From: Phycisphaerales bacterium
Lineage (GTDB): Bacteria; Planctomycetota; Phycisphaerae; Phycisphaerales; UBA1924
DNA length: 64,000 nt
Assembly (NCBI GenBank): GCA_007693785.1
Contig: RECY01000026.1
Location: 1-64,000 of the forward strand
Reading direction: 5' to 3'
Part shown: one piece after another, positions 1-7,148 of the stretch
Layout: each line of letters begins with the position of its first letter
Numbering within the stretch: position 1 is the first letter of the stretch
Made by a program: the position numbers and the translations under genes
Notes under the pieces: generated by a model
Seen by the model: the letters and a program-made list of their open reading frames with translations, nothing else
Databases searched by the model: none
Told to the model about the DNA's origin: nothing

Positions 1-2
1 TC

Positions 3-965
3 ATCCCCGCCGACAAGCTCCGCCAGATCGTCTCCGCCGAGGACAACGAGCCCACGCTCACCATCGAAACCGACGGCCCCGACCTCGTCCACATCCGAGG
101 CGAGGACGCCCACTTCCAGCTCCACGGGTACGAGCCCAAGGACTTCCCCCCGGTCCCCGAGTTCGACGAGTTCGTTCAGGGCGCGGGCGGGCGATCCCCC
201 GCCAAGTCCGTCTTCGAGCACAACGCCCGCCAGCTCGCCGAGGCCGTCCAGCGAACCATCTTCGCCACCGCACGCGAAAACTCCCGCTACGCGATCAACG
301 GCGTCCTCCTCCGTCGCGAGGGCAAGAAGCTCGAGCTCGTCGCGACCGACGGGCGTCGCCTCGCCCTCTGCCGCACCACGCTCGCCCAGGGCGACAAGAA
401 CGCCGAGCCGGTGAGCTGCATCATCCCGAGCAAGGCGCTCAACCTGCTGCTCAAGCTGATCGACGACCCCGAGGCCGACGTCGCGATCGCGATCGCCGAC
501 AACCAGGTCGTCTTCCACCTCGGCGGCGAGGGCGACCAGGCCGCCGCCACGCTCACCAGCAACCTCGTCGAGGGCGCCTTCCCCCCCTACGAGGACGTCA
601 TCCCCAAGGATCAGGACATCCGCGTCAGCTTCGACCGCGACGTGCTCGCCAGCGCCGTCCGGCGGGCCGCCCTGCTCACCAACGAAGAGTCCCGCGGCGT
701 CCAGATGTCCTTCACCGCCGAGGACAAACGCCTCGAGCTCACCAGCCGAGCGCCCGAGATGGGCGAGGCCCAAGTCCGCGTCGAGCTCATGGATTACGAG
801 GGCGCCGACATCAAGATCGGCTTCAACCCCGCCTACCTCACCGACGCCCTCAAGGTCATCGGCGACCCCAAAGTCGTCCTCGAACTCAAAGCCAGCAACA
901 AGCCCGGCCTCGTCCGCAGCGGCACCGAGTTCATGTACGTCGTCATGCCCGTCAACCTCCAATAA
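3..965 (+). CDS. dnaN: DNA polymerase III sliding clamp (beta subunit), 5' end outside window
   Basis: The reading frame is open from base 3 and runs about 320 codons to TAA, so the start lies upstream of the window. The protein is the ring-shaped clamp that tethers the replicative polymerase to DNA. Recognisable parts are TDGRRLA in the middle domain, the segment with EGAFPPYEDVIP, the RAALLTNEES helix region, the IKIGFNPAYLTDAL segment of the third domain, and the classical C-terminus ending in YVVMPVNL. These match the family closely. It is followed by a 252-base gap and then an unrelated secreted protein, so no dnaA-recF arrangement is visible on this side. Codon choice is strongly C-ending, as expected of a highly expressed host gene. 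Confidence 0.96.
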   Translation: MPADKLRQIVSAEDNEPTLTIETDGPDLVHIRGEDAHFQLHGYEPKDFPPVPEFDEFVQGAGGRSPAKSVFEHNARQLAEAVQRTIFATARENSRYAINGVLLRREGKKLELVATDGRRLALCRTTLAQGDKNAEPVSCIIPSKALNLLLKLIDDPEADVAIAIADNQVVFHLGGEGDQAAATLTSNLVEGAFPPYEDVIPKDQDIRVSFDRDVLASAVRRAALLTNEESRGVQMSFTAEDKRLELTSRAPEMGEAQVRVELMDYEGADIKIGFNPAYLTDALKVIGDPKVVLELKASNKPGLVRSGTEFMYVVMPVNLQ

Positions 966-1113
966 CCCCCGCCGACCCCACCAATGCCGCCAATCCCCGC
1001 CGCCGGGGTCAGAGTGGCCTCGGGCGCGATAACCGCGCCCCCGCTGTCAAGCCCTGACGCCTGCGCCGACGCCCGCGCGGGCTACCCCCCGCCACGCCCG
1101 GCACGACGCCCCC

Positions 1114-1142
1114 GTGTTTCCCATGTTGAACCCGTGAAACCG
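1114..1142. repeat. family H imperfect palindrome, copy 1
   Basis: TGTTTCCCATGTTGAACCCG then TGAAACCG, in the gap after dnaN; the same sequence with a few changes occurs at 41616-41644. Confidence 0.5.
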
Positions 1143-1217
1143 ACCCGGCGACCGGAGCCCACGCCCCGGGTCGCCGATCCAGACCACGGCCCAACGGAAC
1201 GCAAAGGGGCATCACGC

Positions 1218-2621
1218 ATGCGCACCCACAGCACGGGGACCACCCGCCAACCCGCACACCGATCCAGCGCCGCAACGCGCGCCTTGCGCCGGTGCGCGGC
1301 CCTCGGCGCCGCGATCGTGCTCACCGCCGCCCCAGCCGTCGCGGCCAACCCCAACGCCGCCCCCGCCACGAAGCCGGAGACACGCGTCGTGGACCGCGGC
1401 GCCGAGCGCCTCGCCCCCTTCTTCAGCCCCGCCTTCACGAACGAGCCCTACGAGCTCGCCCGCGTCCGGGCGGTTCAGGAAAACAAGCTCATGGTCCTGG
1501 TCATCGCCAGCGACCGGAGCGAGTCCAGCCGCGAGATGGACCGGGCCTGCTGGCAGCACCCGCAGATCGTCGCGTGGCTGCGTCAGCACGCGATCGCCGT
1601 CCGCGCCGAGGTCGGGCTCGAGCTCTCCCTCGCCCGCGGGCTGGGCGTCACGCGTGTGCCGACGGTGATCGTGTTCGACGAGTTGGGCGAGGCCGCCCGC
1701 GTCAGCGGCTCGCGCGACGCCGCCTGGATGCGCGCCTGGCTCACCGCCGTCCGCGACGGGCGGCCCGTCGCTAACTCCCGCCCCGGGCGCGACACGCTCA
1801 CCTTCCGCCCCCAGATCCTCGAGCTCATCCACTTCAGAAAGATGGCCGAGGAAGGGCGGACCGGCGAAGCCGCCACCCGCCTGCTCCAGATGTACGACAA
1901 CCACGCCACCGAGGACGTCTACAGCTTCCCCGCCCGCGCGCGGGAGTGGGCCGACGCCGTCCGCGTCGTCGTCGAGCTCGACCCCACCCAGCGCCCCCGC
2001 TTCCTCGAGCGCATCGCCCAGATCGAAGCCAAGCTCGACGAGCGCGAGACCCGAGCGATCCGCAAGGACTGGATCCACCTCTGCCAGTCGCTCAACGAGG
2101 ACCACCGCATCGTCGAATGGTTCGACACCGTCTGGCCCGACCTCGGCCTGCCCGAGGGCGACGCCCTCGCGGACCTCCGCTTCTACGCCCGCGCCCTCGG
2201 CGGCCCGCTCACCCGCGCCGGACGCACCGCCGCCTGGGGACAGATCGAGCCCGACCCCGTCGGCATGGTCATCCACGCCCACCGCATCGAGCAGGAGCTC
2301 CGCGACGAGCACGCCCGCCTCAGCCGCCACGAGCGACAGTCGCGCACCATCCGCCCCGTCTTCGCCGAACGCACGCTCATCGCGCACCTCGCGATGCTCA
2401 AGGCCGACCGACCCGACGACGCCCTCCGCGCCGCCCGCGCCGCGATCGCCCTCGACGCCTCCGGCGGCATCCGACGCGCCATCGTCCGGGCCGCGATCGA
2501 CGCCGACCGCGCCCACCCCATGCACCGCGACCTGCTCGACCCGGCCGCCCCCCCGCTGCTCCGCGACCGACTCGAGCAGCGCCTGCAGCGGCGCGTCACC
2601 ACCGCGCCCATCCCCGACTGA
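1218..2621 (+). CDS. secreted thioredoxin-fold protein
   Basis: A protein of 467 residues. The ATG at 1218 is preferred over an in-frame ATG at 984 because it is followed by a signal peptide (RRCAALGAAIVLTAAPAVAA) and preceded by AAGGGG about 9 bases upstream. Residues about 65-175 resemble a thioredoxin-like domain of the DUF255/thioredoxin_7 type: ENKLMVLVIASDRSESSREMDR, then a cis-Pro segment VTRVPTVIVFDE. The CxxC redox pair is missing; the position reads ACWQHP, with a single Cys. The remaining about 290 residues are helical, Arg/Glu-rich and resemble TPR-like repeats, but I do not recognise a family. It probably acts in the periplasm as a binding or stress protein rather than as a disulfide exchanger. 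Its function is unknown. Confidence 0.75.
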   Translation: MRTHSTGTTRQPAHRSSAATRALRRCAALGAAIVLTAAPAVAANPNAAPATKPETRVVDRGAERLAPFFSPAFTNEPYELARVRAVQENKLMVLVIASDRSESSREMDRACWQHPQIVAWLRQHAIAVRAEVGLELSLARGLGVTRVPTVIVFDELGEAARVSGSRDAAWMRAWLTAVRDGRPVANSRPGRDTLTFRPQILELIHFRKMAEEGRTGEAATRLLQMYDNHATEDVYSFPARAREWADAVRVVVELDPTQRPRFLERIAQIEAKLDERETRAIRKDWIHLCQSLNEDHRIVEWFDTVWPDLGLPEGDALADLRFYARALGGPLTRAGRTAAWGQIEPDPVGMVIHAHRIEQELRDEHARLSRHERQSRTIRPVFAERTLIAHLAMLKADRPDDALRAARAAIALDASGGIRRAIVRAAIDADRAHPMHRDLLDPAAPPLLRDRLEQRLQRRVTTAPIPD

Positions 2622-2628
2622 CCCGCCC

Positions 2629-2994
2629 TCAGCCGCCACGCCCCGCGCCGCCGCACGCCCCCGGGCCGGGGCCCGAGCCGGAGCCCGAGCCGGAGCTTGA
2701 GCCCTGATTCTGGCCCTGGCTCTGGCCCTGGCCGCGCCCCACCCGAGCCGCCAGCAGCGAGAGCTGGCGCACCGCCTGGCGCTGGCTCGATTCCAGACTC
2801 GCCAGCGCCCGCGTGTTCGCCTGCAACGCGTCCAGCACCGCGCGCAGCTTCACACGGTCCTCGCGCACCCGCTCGTGCAACTCCAGCAGCTGCTTCTCGC
2901 GCGACAGCGACGCGCGACGCTCGCTCAGCCACATCAGCCCGATGATCCCCGCCGCCCCGAACTGCGCCGCCAGCTCCAACCCCGGCGCGCTCAC
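2629..2994 (-). CDS. small membrane protein with coiled coil, last gene of phage-like cassette
   Basis: A protein of 121 residues with one hydrophobic segment at the N-terminus (about residues 8-24, ending in GLMWLSE), a charged helical region of about 60 residues (REKQLLELHERVREDRV onward) likely to form a coiled coil, and a low-complexity tail made of GQ, GS and GP dipeptides encoded by degenerate hexamer repeats. The GTG start overlaps the stop codon of the upstream gene by four bases (GTGA), so translation is probably coupled. Size and topology resemble small phage membrane proteins such as holin-like or spanin-like products, but there is no diagnostic motif and the position at the end of the tail genes is the main argument. 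Confidence 0.6.
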   Translation of the reverse strand: MSAPGLELAAQFGAAGIIGLMWLSERRASLSREKQLLELHERVREDRVKLRAVLDALQANTRALASLESSQRQAVRQLSLLAARVGRGQGQSQGQNQGSSSGSGSGSGPGPGACGGAGRGG

Positions 2995-3425
2995 ACCTGG
3001 CTCTCCGACGTCTCAAAGCTCACCCCGCGAACATTGAGCGCCGACGGCGGCGGGAACGTGAACCGGCGGAACTGCGCCTCGTACGCCACCGACCACAGCC
3101 GACCACGCTCGGCCGGGCCCTCTTCGACGTACCCGATGAAGCTCATGTCCGCCCAGCTCCGACCGGTCGTGTCCACCAGCGTCCCCGGCGAGGGCGGATC
3201 GAGCAGCTGCGCCGTCACCGCGTCGCGCAACGCCCACAGGCCGCTCTCGCTCGACGCCACCAGACGACCCGCAATGAACACCTCCAGCTCGAACAACCCG
3301 TAATCAAACGACACCGGGCTCGGGCTCCCGAAAAACAACTCCCCGAGCACCAGGTTCCCCCGACGCCCCACCCGCGAACGGTGCGGCCCTGATCCAAACA
3401 AGTCGATCGACTTAAACGAACTCAT
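2991..3425 (-). CDS. phage tail-associated protein (putative)
   Basis: A protein of 144 residues. The ATG at 3425 follows GGGGAGGTGTTGG, a strong Shine-Dalgarno sequence. An upstream in-frame extension exists but is made only of translated palindromic repeats and is rejected. The sequence is beta-rich with LVLGELFFGSPSPVSFDYGLFELEVFIAGR and a central SWADMSFIGYVEEGP. It has no signal peptide. The length, beta-rich character and place downstream of capsid and connector genes fit a virion or tail component; I do not recognise a named family. Two palindromic repeat units (3445-3594 and 3611-3747) separate it from the preceding cassette gene. Confidence 0.55.
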   Translation of the reverse strand: MSSFKSIDLFGSGPHRSRVGRRGNLVLGELFFGSPSPVSFDYGLFELEVFIAGRLVASSESGLWALRDAVTAQLLDPPSPGTLVDTTGRSWADMSFIGYVEEGPAERGRLWSVAYEAQFRRFTFPPPSALNVRGVSFETSESQV

Positions 3426-3444
3426 CCAACACCTCCCCGCGCCC

Positions 3445-3594
3445 TGTGCCACTGACCTTGTCCGCAAGGTCAGTGCTCCCCGACCTCTCCACCCTCTCCC
3501 CCGCTCCGAACTTCTCAACCCCAACAACAAACCAGAGATCAGAAGAAGAATGAGACTCAGAAGCACTGACCTCTTAGAAGAGGTCAGTGGCACA
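3445..3594. repeat. family A MITE-like palindromic unit, copy 1
   Basis: Left hairpin TGTGCCACTGACC..GGTCAGTGCTCC, about 85 bases of spacer, then the inverted copy GCACTGACC..GGTCAGTGGCACA. The outer ends TGTGCC/GGCACA are inverted repeats. It lies inside the phage-like cassette, between two of its genes. Confidence 0.85.
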
Positions 3595-3610
3595 CCGGAT
3601 CTCCCCCCCG

Positions 3611-3747
3611 GGTGCCCCGGAAACGCGGAGCCGCCGCGGCGCAGCTTTTCCGGGCTCCCCACCTCCACACCTCCCCGCACCGTCCGCGCCCGATCATGGA
3701 AAAGCTCCGCCGGGCTCAGAAGCCCGGCTCCGCGTTTCCATGCCACC
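3611..3747. repeat. family B (RAYT-associated) inverted pair, copy 1
   Basis: GGTGCCCCGGAAACGCGGAG..GCAGCTTTTCCGGG followed about 40 bases later by the reverse-orientation copy CATGGAAAAGCTCC..CGCGTTTCCATGCCACC. Each half folds as a hairpin (GGAAA/TTTCC with a GC-rich inner stem). It has the same design as the two units that flank the transposase at 27095-27610. Confidence 0.85.
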
Positions 3748-3764
3748 AAGCGATGACTCCCCCC

Positions 3765-4187
3765 TCAATCCCCCGTCGCGTCCTCGCTCACCGACACCGG
3801 ATCCCCCGCCCCCCCATCGCTCGACACACCCCGAAACGTCACCGTCCGCGTCGCGCCCTGCTTGAGCCCGACGCCGTGCGACACGCCGATCACCACCGCG
3901 CTCACCGCGACGCGCACCTTCCGCCCGCTCCCGCCCGCCGCCGCGTACGCAAACACCAGCTCCCCCGCATCGCCCGGCCGCGGCACATCCGGCACTTCCC
4001 CCCGCGCCAGCTGCTGCACCACCGTCACCGCCACGCGCTGCTCCACCGCATCGACCAACACGCAGTGCGGCCCCGCATCCCCAAAACTCTCCACCAGCTT
4101 CACCGCCTGCCGATCCACCACGACCGACACCACCTCGCCCCACGCCTCGCCCGCGAACGTCACCCGCCTCGGGTTCAACACCAGCAT
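3765..4187 (-). CDS. tail tube-like protein of phage-like cassette (putative)
   Basis: A protein of 140 residues; the ATG at 4187 follows GAGGAGGGTTGCG. Predicted to be almost all beta strand: opening RRVTFAGEAWGEVVSVVVDR, central GPHCVLVDAVEQRVAVTVVQ, closing ATRTVTFRGVSSDGGAGDP. The alternating hydrophobic pattern and the TVTF..S.DG.DP ending are reminiscent of small tail tube or tail terminator proteins of siphophages, an inference from pattern and position rather than a confirmed family match. Host-like base composition suggests long residence in this genome. Confidence 0.5.
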   Translation of the reverse strand: MLVLNPRRVTFAGEAWGEVVSVVVDRQAVKLVESFGDAGPHCVLVDAVEQRVAVTVVQQLARGEVPDVPRPGDAGELVFAYAAAGGSGRKVRVAVSAVVIGVSHGVGLKQGATRTVTFRGVSSDGGAGDPVSVSEDATGD

Positions 4188-4210
4188 CGCAACCCTCCTC
4201 TCCCCTCCAA

Positions 4211-4240
4211 ATCCTCGGTGGAACGGGCGTCCCGCCCGTC
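4211..4240. repeat. short palindrome in the gap between two cassette genes
   Basis: GGTGGAACGGGCGTCCCGCCCGTCCCTACCACC contains the hairpin ACGGGCG-TCC-CGCCCGT with GGTGG/CCACC-like ends. It sits in the 83-base gap before the gene starting at 4187 and is a different repeat type from families A and B. Confidence 0.6.
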
Positions 4241-4270
4241 CCTACCACCTCTTCACCTCTGCCCCCACGC

Positions 4271-4909
4271 TCACCCGCGCAGCAACCGCTGCACGCTCGG
4301 GCGACGCGCCACGTCCGCCACGCCGTCGCCGTCCAGGTCCACCTCCGCCACCACGCGCCGGCGCTCGGCCTCGAACCGCTGGCGGTACACCTCCGCCCGC
4401 TGCCCCACCGGGCTCTCCGGCCCCGTCGGCGCGCTCGCCGCCATCAGCACCAGATACACCGCCGCCAGCGACTCCAGCAGCTTCAGCGATTCGGCGTTGG
4501 TCACCGCGCCCGCCGTCGGCTCGCCCGGCATCGACGAATCCAGGCCCAGCAACGCCAGCACCTGCCCGTGCGCGATCGCCAGCTGCGGCCCAAACGTCAC
4601 CACCTCCGCCACCTGCCCGCTCGACACCGGCGTCGGCGTGATCAACGCGTCCGACGCGCTCGCACGCAGGCGGCTCACCGTCATCGTGTTCGTCCCCAGA
4701 CGCTCGATGATCTCCAGCGAGGTCCCGCCGATGCGCACCACCTGCCCCGGCGCGACGCCGGCCGCGTCGAACGCGACGTCCGGCAGCGCCATCGTCAGCG
4801 TCGTCCCGCTGATCGTCGCGCTCCCGCGCACCGGGCGCTGCCCCACCCACACCACGTCGCGGAACAGCTCCGGCTCCAGCGCCAGCAGGTCCCGATCCTT
4901 TGCGAACAT
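4271..4909 (-). CDS. head-tail connector-like protein (putative)
   Basis: A protein of 212 residues; the ATG at 4909 has AAAGGA 7 bases upstream. The N-terminal half contains a small beta domain: MFAKDRDLLALEPELFRDV, then AGVAPGQVVRIGGTSLEII, a fold seen in phage structural proteins that follow the capsid gene. The C-terminal half is helical with a short acidic DLDGDGVADVARRP segment resembling an EF-hand-like calcium loop. It is placed directly after the major capsid gene, where head-closure or connector genes usually lie. The assignment rests on position and on this domain layout. Confidence 0.55.
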   Translation of the reverse strand: MFAKDRDLLALEPELFRDVVWVGQRPVRGSATISGTTLTMALPDVAFDAAGVAPGQVVRIGGTSLEIIERLGTNTMTVSRLRASASDALITPTPVSSGQVAEVVTFGPQLAIAHGQVLALLGLDSSMPGEPTAGAVTNAESLKLLESLAAVYLVLMAASAPTGPESPVGQRAEVYRQRFEAERRRVVAEVDLDGDGVADVARRPSVQRLLRG

Positions 4910-5080
4910 CGCGCCGTCCTTTCATCCAAAGCCCGGGCGCGCCCGCCTGAGGAGGGCGGCGAGCGCGCCGCGGGCGTGTGTGCCGCCGATTACCGACAAC
5001 GTTCTTGCGTCAAGCGCCGGGCAACGGGTTCCCCCACCGCCCGGCACGCACGCGGGCCGCACGGCCCGCTTCCCCGTCCC

Positions 5081-5148
5081 GGTGGCACAGCTCTCCGAGC
5101 TGTGCCCAAACGTGCAGAGGAACACACAGCTCGGAGAGCTGTGCCGCC
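5081..5148. repeat. family C inverted hairpin pair
   Basis: GGTGGCACAGCTCTCCGAGCTGTG and, after about 18 bases, CACACAGCTCGGAGAGCTGTGCC. Each is a perfect ACAGCTC/GAGCTGT hairpin and the two are inverted relative to each other. A single copy of the same sequence occurs at 11532-11557. Confidence 0.85.
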
Positions 5149-5156
5149 ATGCCCAC

Positions 5157-6326
5157 TCAGACCGCCAGCCCGCCGATCACGCCGTGCGCGTTCTCGTTGC
5201 GGATCTCCAGCGTGTACTCGCCGACAACCTGCCCGCGCACCGCGTCGCCCGAGGCCGCGAGCGGCTTGTAGTGGAAGCTGCGCCCCTGCAGCGGCATGAC
5301 GTCGAGGCGCGTGCTGTCGAGCAGCAGCACGGTGTCGGGCGGCGCCCAGCGGCTCAGCACAACCTTCGCGACGCCGTAGTCCGATTCGTAGACGCTCACG
5401 AGGTCCCGAAAGGCCGTGTCCTCGGGCAGGTAGGCGCGAGCGGTGGAGGCGAAGGCGTTGATGCGGCGCTTCTGCGCGCCGCCGACGACGATTGTGTCGA
5501 CCACGCCGGAGGACTGATCCCAGATGCGGCGCATCGCCGCGTTCAGCACGGCCTCGTTGAGCGCGTCGTCGTTGTCCCCGTCGCCGTCGGGCATGCCGCC
5601 CGCGCCGGGCGCGAAGACGTTGCTCTGGATCGTGCGCACCAGGCCGCGCATGGAGCGTCGGACGGTGCCGGAGCCCTGGGCGTCGCTCTCGGGCGCGACG
5701 CCGTTGATGACGGTGTTCTCCAGGTCGCGGAGCAGCTCGCGCATGCGTTCCTGCTTCTGGTAGTCGAGCTCGTCGTCGATGCCGATCTGGCGGGCCGCGA
5801 GCATGGAGCCGGAGACCTCGATGGTCTTGGTGAAGATCTGCGTGTAGTTCTGCTGGCGGCTTCGGCTGGTGAACCGGGCCGCGTCGGCATCGGCGCCCTC
5901 CAGGGCGGCGTTGCCGAGGATGGTCAGGGTCATGCCGTTCGCGAGGGCCGCGGGCGTGGTGCCGCCGTAGCCGCGGACGACAACGATGGTGTTCGCGACG
6001 GCCGCGGTGATGAGCATCACCTCGCCGTGCTCGCCCGGGCGCACCAGGTCGCCGACGCGGAACCGCGGGCCGTTGCTGACCGTCAGCGAGGTCGCGCCGG
6101 TCGGGTTCGGCGTGAAGTTCGTCTGATTGAGCGTGTCGGTGTTGGGCAGCAGCGCGTCCTCGATCCACTCGTGCACCGTGCTCGTCGCCGCCCGCTTCGG
6201 ATCGCCCAGGTGATCCAGCAGCGGCGTCTCGTGCGGGCTGACGATCCCGATCACGTCGCTCACGTCCTCGGCCAGCTCCGGCAGGCCCGCGCCCGCCCCG
6301 TACGTCGCTTTCCCCGTGAATGCCAT
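5157..6326 (-). CDS. major capsid protein, SU10-like / DUF5309 type
   Basis: A protein of 389 residues. The ATG at 6326 is chosen because AAGGAG lies 7 bases upstream; a TTG two codons earlier is also open. Features typical of the SU10-like HK97-fold capsid family are present: start MAFTGKATYGAGAGLPELAE, then DVIGIVSPHETPLLDHLG, the conserved HEWIEDALL, the beta insertion FRVGDLVRPGEHGEVMLIT, QQNYTQIFTKTIEVSGS and the QKQERMRELLRDLE helix. It is full length for the family and shows no frameshift. This is the most diagnostic gene of the cassette and shows that it derives from a tailed phage. Confidence 0.88.
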   Translation of the reverse strand: MAFTGKATYGAGAGLPELAEDVSDVIGIVSPHETPLLDHLGDPKRAATSTVHEWIEDALLPNTDTLNQTNFTPNPTGATSLTVSNGPRFRVGDLVRPGEHGEVMLITAAVANTIVVVRGYGGTTPAALANGMTLTILGNAALEGADADAARFTSRSRQQNYTQIFTKTIEVSGSMLAARQIGIDDELDYQKQERMRELLRDLENTVINGVAPESDAQGSGTVRRSMRGLVRTIQSNVFAPGAGGMPDGDGDNDDALNEAVLNAAMRRIWDQSSGVVDTIVVGGAQKRRINAFASTARAYLPEDTAFRDLVSVYESDYGVAKVVLSRWAPPDTVLLLDSTRLDVMPLQGRSFHYKPLAASGDAVRGQVVGEYTLEIRNENAHGVIGGLAV

Positions 6327-6401
6327 GCGCAAACTCCTTCAAGGCGCCGCCCCGCGGCGCGGTTTCGATCCCCGATGCACAAAAACCCGTCAAGACCAGC
6401 C

Positions 6402-7046
6402 TCATCCCCCGCCGCGGCGCAGACGCAGGTAGCGCAGCAGCTCGCGCCGGTCCCCGCTCTCTCGTGCGTGCGAGGCGACCTCTTCCAGTTCTTCCAGGAA
6501 CCGATCGACCGACGACGCCGGCGAACCCATCGCGCTCATGCCGCTCGGCGACCCGCGTGACAGGCCGCGCGACACCCCGGGCGACGGCTCCGGGACCGGC
6601 TCGGTCGGCGGCGTGAACAGGAACGGCTTCTCCTGACGCAGCCGCTCCACCGCCTCGCGCGGGCAGTCGCACCCGCCGCCGTCGAGCAGCGTCTCGACCA
6701 GCATCAACCCCGTCTCCAGGTCCACCGCGTGCGCTTCGCCGAGCAGTCGCTCGCTCTCGCGCCGTTGCTCGACCGCCTCGGCCTCCGCCTGCGCCTCCGA
6801 CAACGCACGCTCCGCCGACGCGAGCGCACTCGTCAGCTCTTCGACGCGCGCTTCCAGTTCCGCGGCCTTTGCCTCGGCCGCCTCGGCCCGACGGCGACAC
6901 GCCACACCGTCCGCCGGCTCGCGGCGCGGAGCGGTCGAGCCGCCGTCGCCACCGCCGCCACCACCACCAGCACCGCCACCACCGCTCCCGTCATCGCCCG
7001 CACCGGGCGACTGCGGGCCAGATCCGATCGAGCTGTCTTCCGACAT
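6402..7046 (-). CDS. scaffold-like coiled-coil protein between portal and capsid genes
   Basis: A protein of 214 residues; the ATG at 7046 has a near-perfect AAGGAGG 6 bases upstream. The N-terminus is a Gly/Ser-rich linker, residues about 55-100 form a continuous Ala/Glu-rich coiled coil (AEAAEAKAAELEARVEELT), followed by a DLETGLMLVETLLDGG helix, a CDC pair, a Pro/Ser-rich stretch and a basic C-terminus LLRYLRLRRGGG. Acidic coiled coil plus basic tail, and location immediately before the capsid gene, are the hallmarks of capsid assembly scaffolds. No protease motif is visible. Confidence 0.65.
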   Translation of the reverse strand: MSEDSSIGSGPQSPGAGDDGSGGGGAGGGGGGGDGGSTAPRREPADGVACRRRAEAAEAKAAELEARVEELTSALASAERALSEAQAEAEAVEQRRESERLLGEAHAVDLETGLMLVETLLDGGGCDCPREAVERLRQEKPFLFTPPTEPVPEPSPGVSRGLSRGSPSGMSAMGSPASSVDRFLEELEEVASHARESGDRRELLRYLRLRRGGG

Positions 7047-7148
7047 CACGCACCTCCTTCAAGCCGCACCACGCACGGCCCAAGCACACCGATCCCGATT
7101 CCACAAATGACTGATCCCTGATGGCTGATCGCGGATGCCCCGCCGCGC

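Noticed and set aside
3445-3594. Hairpin pairs read as Rho-independent terminators
   Set aside because: The hairpins occur on both sides of spacers and in inverted order with no consistent T-run; they are copies of a dispersed repeat.
3612-6560. 982-codon open frame on the plus strand
   Set aside because: It is antisense to the capsid-cassette genes; its translation is Arg/Ala-rich without domains. High-GC shadow frame.
4990-6900. 636-codon minus-strand frame overlapping the capsid gene
   Set aside because: It is the second frame of the same strand as the capsid and scaffold genes; its composition is Arg/Gly-rich and it lacks domain signals.
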